From Blastopirellula marina DSM 3645 (GTDB taxonomy: Bacteria > Planctomycetota > Planctomycetia > Pirellulales > Pirellulaceae): a stretch of 64,000 nucleotides of DNA. The stretch spans positions 1,582,405 to 1,646,404 of the forward strand of contig NZ_CH672377.1 of assembly GCF_000153105.1 (NCBI RefSeq). The letters run 5' to 3'. The translations under genes were made by a program, and so were the position numbers. Positions 62,370-64,000 of the stretch are shown one piece after another; the stretch's first letter is position 1, and every line of letters begins with the position of its first letter. The notes under the pieces are model-generated. The model did not search any database. It saw only the letters and a list, made by a program, of their open reading frames with translations, and was not told the origin of the DNA.

Positions 62370-64000
62370 TCATTCCGTCTGCGCCCGCGCATCTGGGTGA
62401 CAATAGCAACTAGCGACCGGCTTGACGTCGGCTCGCGCCCAGGCGGCTTGAACCTGCTCGTTCATTGCATCGGCTTCTTCGATTCTGCCTTGGCGACCGA
62501 TCGCTTGTTGCAGGCCCAGCAGCGACCAGGCGTTGTTGGGATGATCTGCGAGATCGGCCTGATAAACCGCTTCCGCTTCCGCCGCTTGCCCATCGGCCAA
62601 AAGGAGCGCACCTAACGCATGTCGAACCGGCTGCATCCAGCCAGGCGGTTCGTCGTAGGTCAGGTTTTCTTCCAGTTCGACGGCGGCGCGAAGCTCGGCG
62701 AAGGCCTCGTCGGTGCGGCCCTCGCGAAAAGCGAGTTCGCCGACCGCCATTTTCCGCGCGATCGCCAGCACGTCCTTTGCCGGGTTGTTCCCCATGACCC
62801 ACTCGTCTCCCAGCTTGCTGACGACCTGATCCAGCTGATCAATCTCCTGCTGGGCTTTGTCGGTTCGCCCCAGTGCTGAATAAGCAACCGAGCGGGCGAA
62901 GTGTCGTTCAGCGCAGCTGAACATCCGCCAATCTTCGGGCGCCGGCTCGGCGAGAATTTCTTTCCACTTGCCAAACCGAATCATGACATGCAGCGTGGTC
63001 GGCATGAACCCGTCCGCCATCGCGACGTAGTTTTTCAAAAACTCCGGCGGGATGACCGCTTCAATTTTCCGCGCGGCGTCGATGGCCGTTTGATAACGGC
63101 CATCCATCATCGCCGCGTAGGCGAGAAAGTGCACGTTGTGCATGAAGTACAAGCTGTAGAAATCAGGCTTCGGCGCTTTGGCGAAATAGGCTTCGTCGGC
63201 GGCGATCGCTCCAGCGTTAGCGTCGGTCGCTTCGGCGTACATTCCGGTCCGGATGTAGATATGCGACGGCATGTGAACCAGGTGACCCGAGCCTGGGACG
63301 AGTTGGCTAAGCCGCTTGGCGGCGTCCAGTCCTTTTTCGGGCCAGGGCGAAGCTTCGATCGCGTGAATGTAAAAGTGATTGGCGCCGGGATGCTGCGGCG
63401 CTTTGGAGAGCGTATCTTCGAGGACCGCTAGAATCTCAAAGACGCGTCCTTTGGGCGCCGCATCGGCCGTCCATAGGTCCCACGGTTGCAAGTTCATCAG
63501 CGACTCGGCGTAAAGGGCGCCAACGTCAGCGTCGTCGGGAAATTGTCGCCAAACCTTGTTCATCGCTTGCGCGTATGCTTCGTCCAACGGTTTGCGATCT
63601 TCCGGGACCGGCATTGCATAGCGCGTACGAACGGCGCGAACCAACGCCTGTTCGACCGGCGATTCTTGATCGAGCGCGGCGATCGCCTTAGCGGCCGCCG
63701 CGTCGGCCAGTTTGCTTTGCTCAACTTCCATTTGCGGATTGTTGATATGCAAACCGCGAGCATAGGCTGAGCCCCACCAGGCCATCGCGCACGAAGGGTC
63801 CAACTCCGCCGCTTTTTCGAACGATCGAATCGCTTCGTCGTGATTGAAACCGTACAGCAGTTGAATCCCTTGGTTGAACCACTGTTGCGCCTCGGCCGAA
63901 TCGGTCGTGACGTCGCGCTGGTAACCTTGAAAGCCGTCGTAGAGCTGGAGCGGCGGAACCTGATCTGGCTGCGGTTCGGCTGCCGCGACAAAAGAAAGTG
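62370..64000 (-). CDS. TPR-repeat protein, start outside window
   Basis: The frame is open from the window end (64000), where a signal-peptide-like LSFVAAAEPQPDQ is being read, to the stop at 62370, giving at least 543 residues with the start missing. The body is full of tetratricopeptide-like helical pairs, for example EAQQWFNQGIQLLYGFNHDE, IRSFEKAAELDPSCAMAWWG, AAEAEAVYQADLADHPNNAW. HxC-like CYCHPDARAQ ends it. Such proteins in planctomycetes are exported, of unknown function. Confidence 0.85.
   Translation of the reverse strand, partial: LSFVAAAEPQPDQVPPLQLYDGFQGYQRDVTTDSAEAQQWFNQGIQLLYGFNHDEAIRSFEKAAELDPSCAMAWWGSAYARGLHINNPQMEVEQSKLADAAAAKAIAALDQESPVEQALVRAVRTRYAMPVPEDRKPLDEAYAQAMNKVWRQFPDDADVGALYAESLMNLQPWDLWTADAAPKGRVFEILAVLEDTLSKAPQHPGANHFYIHAIEASPWPEKGLDAAKRLSQLVPGSGHLVHMPSHIYIRTGMYAEATDANAGAIAADEAYFAKAPKPDFYSLYFMHNVHFLAYAAMMDGRYQTAIDAARKIEAVIPPEFLKNYVAMADGFMPTTLHVMIRFGKWKEILAEPAPEDWRMFSCAERHFARSVAYSALGRTDKAQQEIDQLDQVVSKLGDEWVMGNNPAKDVLAIARKMAVGELAFREGRTDEAFAELRAAVELEENLTYDEPPGWMQPVRHALGALLLADGQAAEAEAVYQADLADHPNNAWSLLGLQQAIGRQGRIEEADAMNEQVQAAWARADVKPVASCYCHPDARAQTE

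Overview
The window looks like chromosomal DNA of a marine planctomycete in the Pirellulaceae (Blastopirellula/Bremerella-like). The evidence is: three genes for DUF1559 proteins with the type IV pilin-like FTLVELLVVIAIIG N-terminus; Tat-exported Gfo/Idh/MocA and TIM-barrel proteins; a XylR-like regulator with an AraC-type HTH; two giant secreted proteins with an N-terminal SHD1 domain; a transmembrane Ser/Thr kinase; and moderate GC with the usual planctomycete mix of short operons and many divergent or convergent single genes. No transposase, integrase, phage gene, rRNA or convincing tRNA was seen.

Layout. 1-9.2 kb: partial membrane protein, TerB-like protein, a GlmU-type uridylyltransferase lacking the acetyltransferase half, prs, EVE protein, a voltage-sensor-like membrane protein, bioF, an NAD-dependent epimerase, a small membrane protein and a Tat-exported protein. 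9.4-18.9 kb: transaldolase, DUF1559 plus lipoprotein, VOC and DUF4259 proteins, a TrkA-type K+ channel, dGTPase, smpB, an unusual lipB overlapping lipA, and a PhnA-like zinc protein. 18.9-23.6 kb: translation block rpmI-rplT-(attenuator-like terminator)-pheS-pheT on the minus strand, divergent from rsfS. 23.6-29.3 kb: secreted protein, MFS transporter, and a lipoprotein/DUF1559 cassette lying between two diverged direct repeats, then DinB. 29.3-30.3 kb: a gene-free stretch with a tandem array of about 90-bp units. 30.3-36.0 kb: a minus-strand sugar-type cluster (XylR-like regulator, DUF1559, lipoprotein, Gfo/Idh/MocA oxidoreductase, sugar isomerase-like protein, PfpI-like protein). 36-41.3 kb: hybrid histidine kinase, CE15-like esterase, PIN-PhoH ATPase. 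41.7-46.8 kb: a soluble FlhA/SctV-like (FHIPEP) protein with a new N-terminal domain, two cysteine-rich exported proteins, a YihY-like membrane protein, a Gly/Gln/Arg-rich exported protein, FxsA. 46.9-51.2 kb: sensor Ser/Thr kinase, cysK, a 45-residue membrane protein and DUF4112. 51.3-57.9 kb: two tandem paralogous SHD1/propeller-like proteins of about 1,070 residues. 58-64 kb: NitT/TauT-type ABC ATPase and permease, a small exported protein, a cytochrome c'-like protein, a CDF metal transporter and a partial TPR protein.

Most enzymes are housekeeping. The parts worth pursuing are the soluble FHIPEP fusion (41758-43227), the repeat array with its minus-strand terminator (29340-29995), the cysteine-rich pair (43322-44203), the duplicated SHD1 giants with a duplicated upstream block, the LipB homologue lacking its canonical catalytic residues, and the repeat-flanked DUF1559 cassette. 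All family assignments come from reading motifs; no database search was run.
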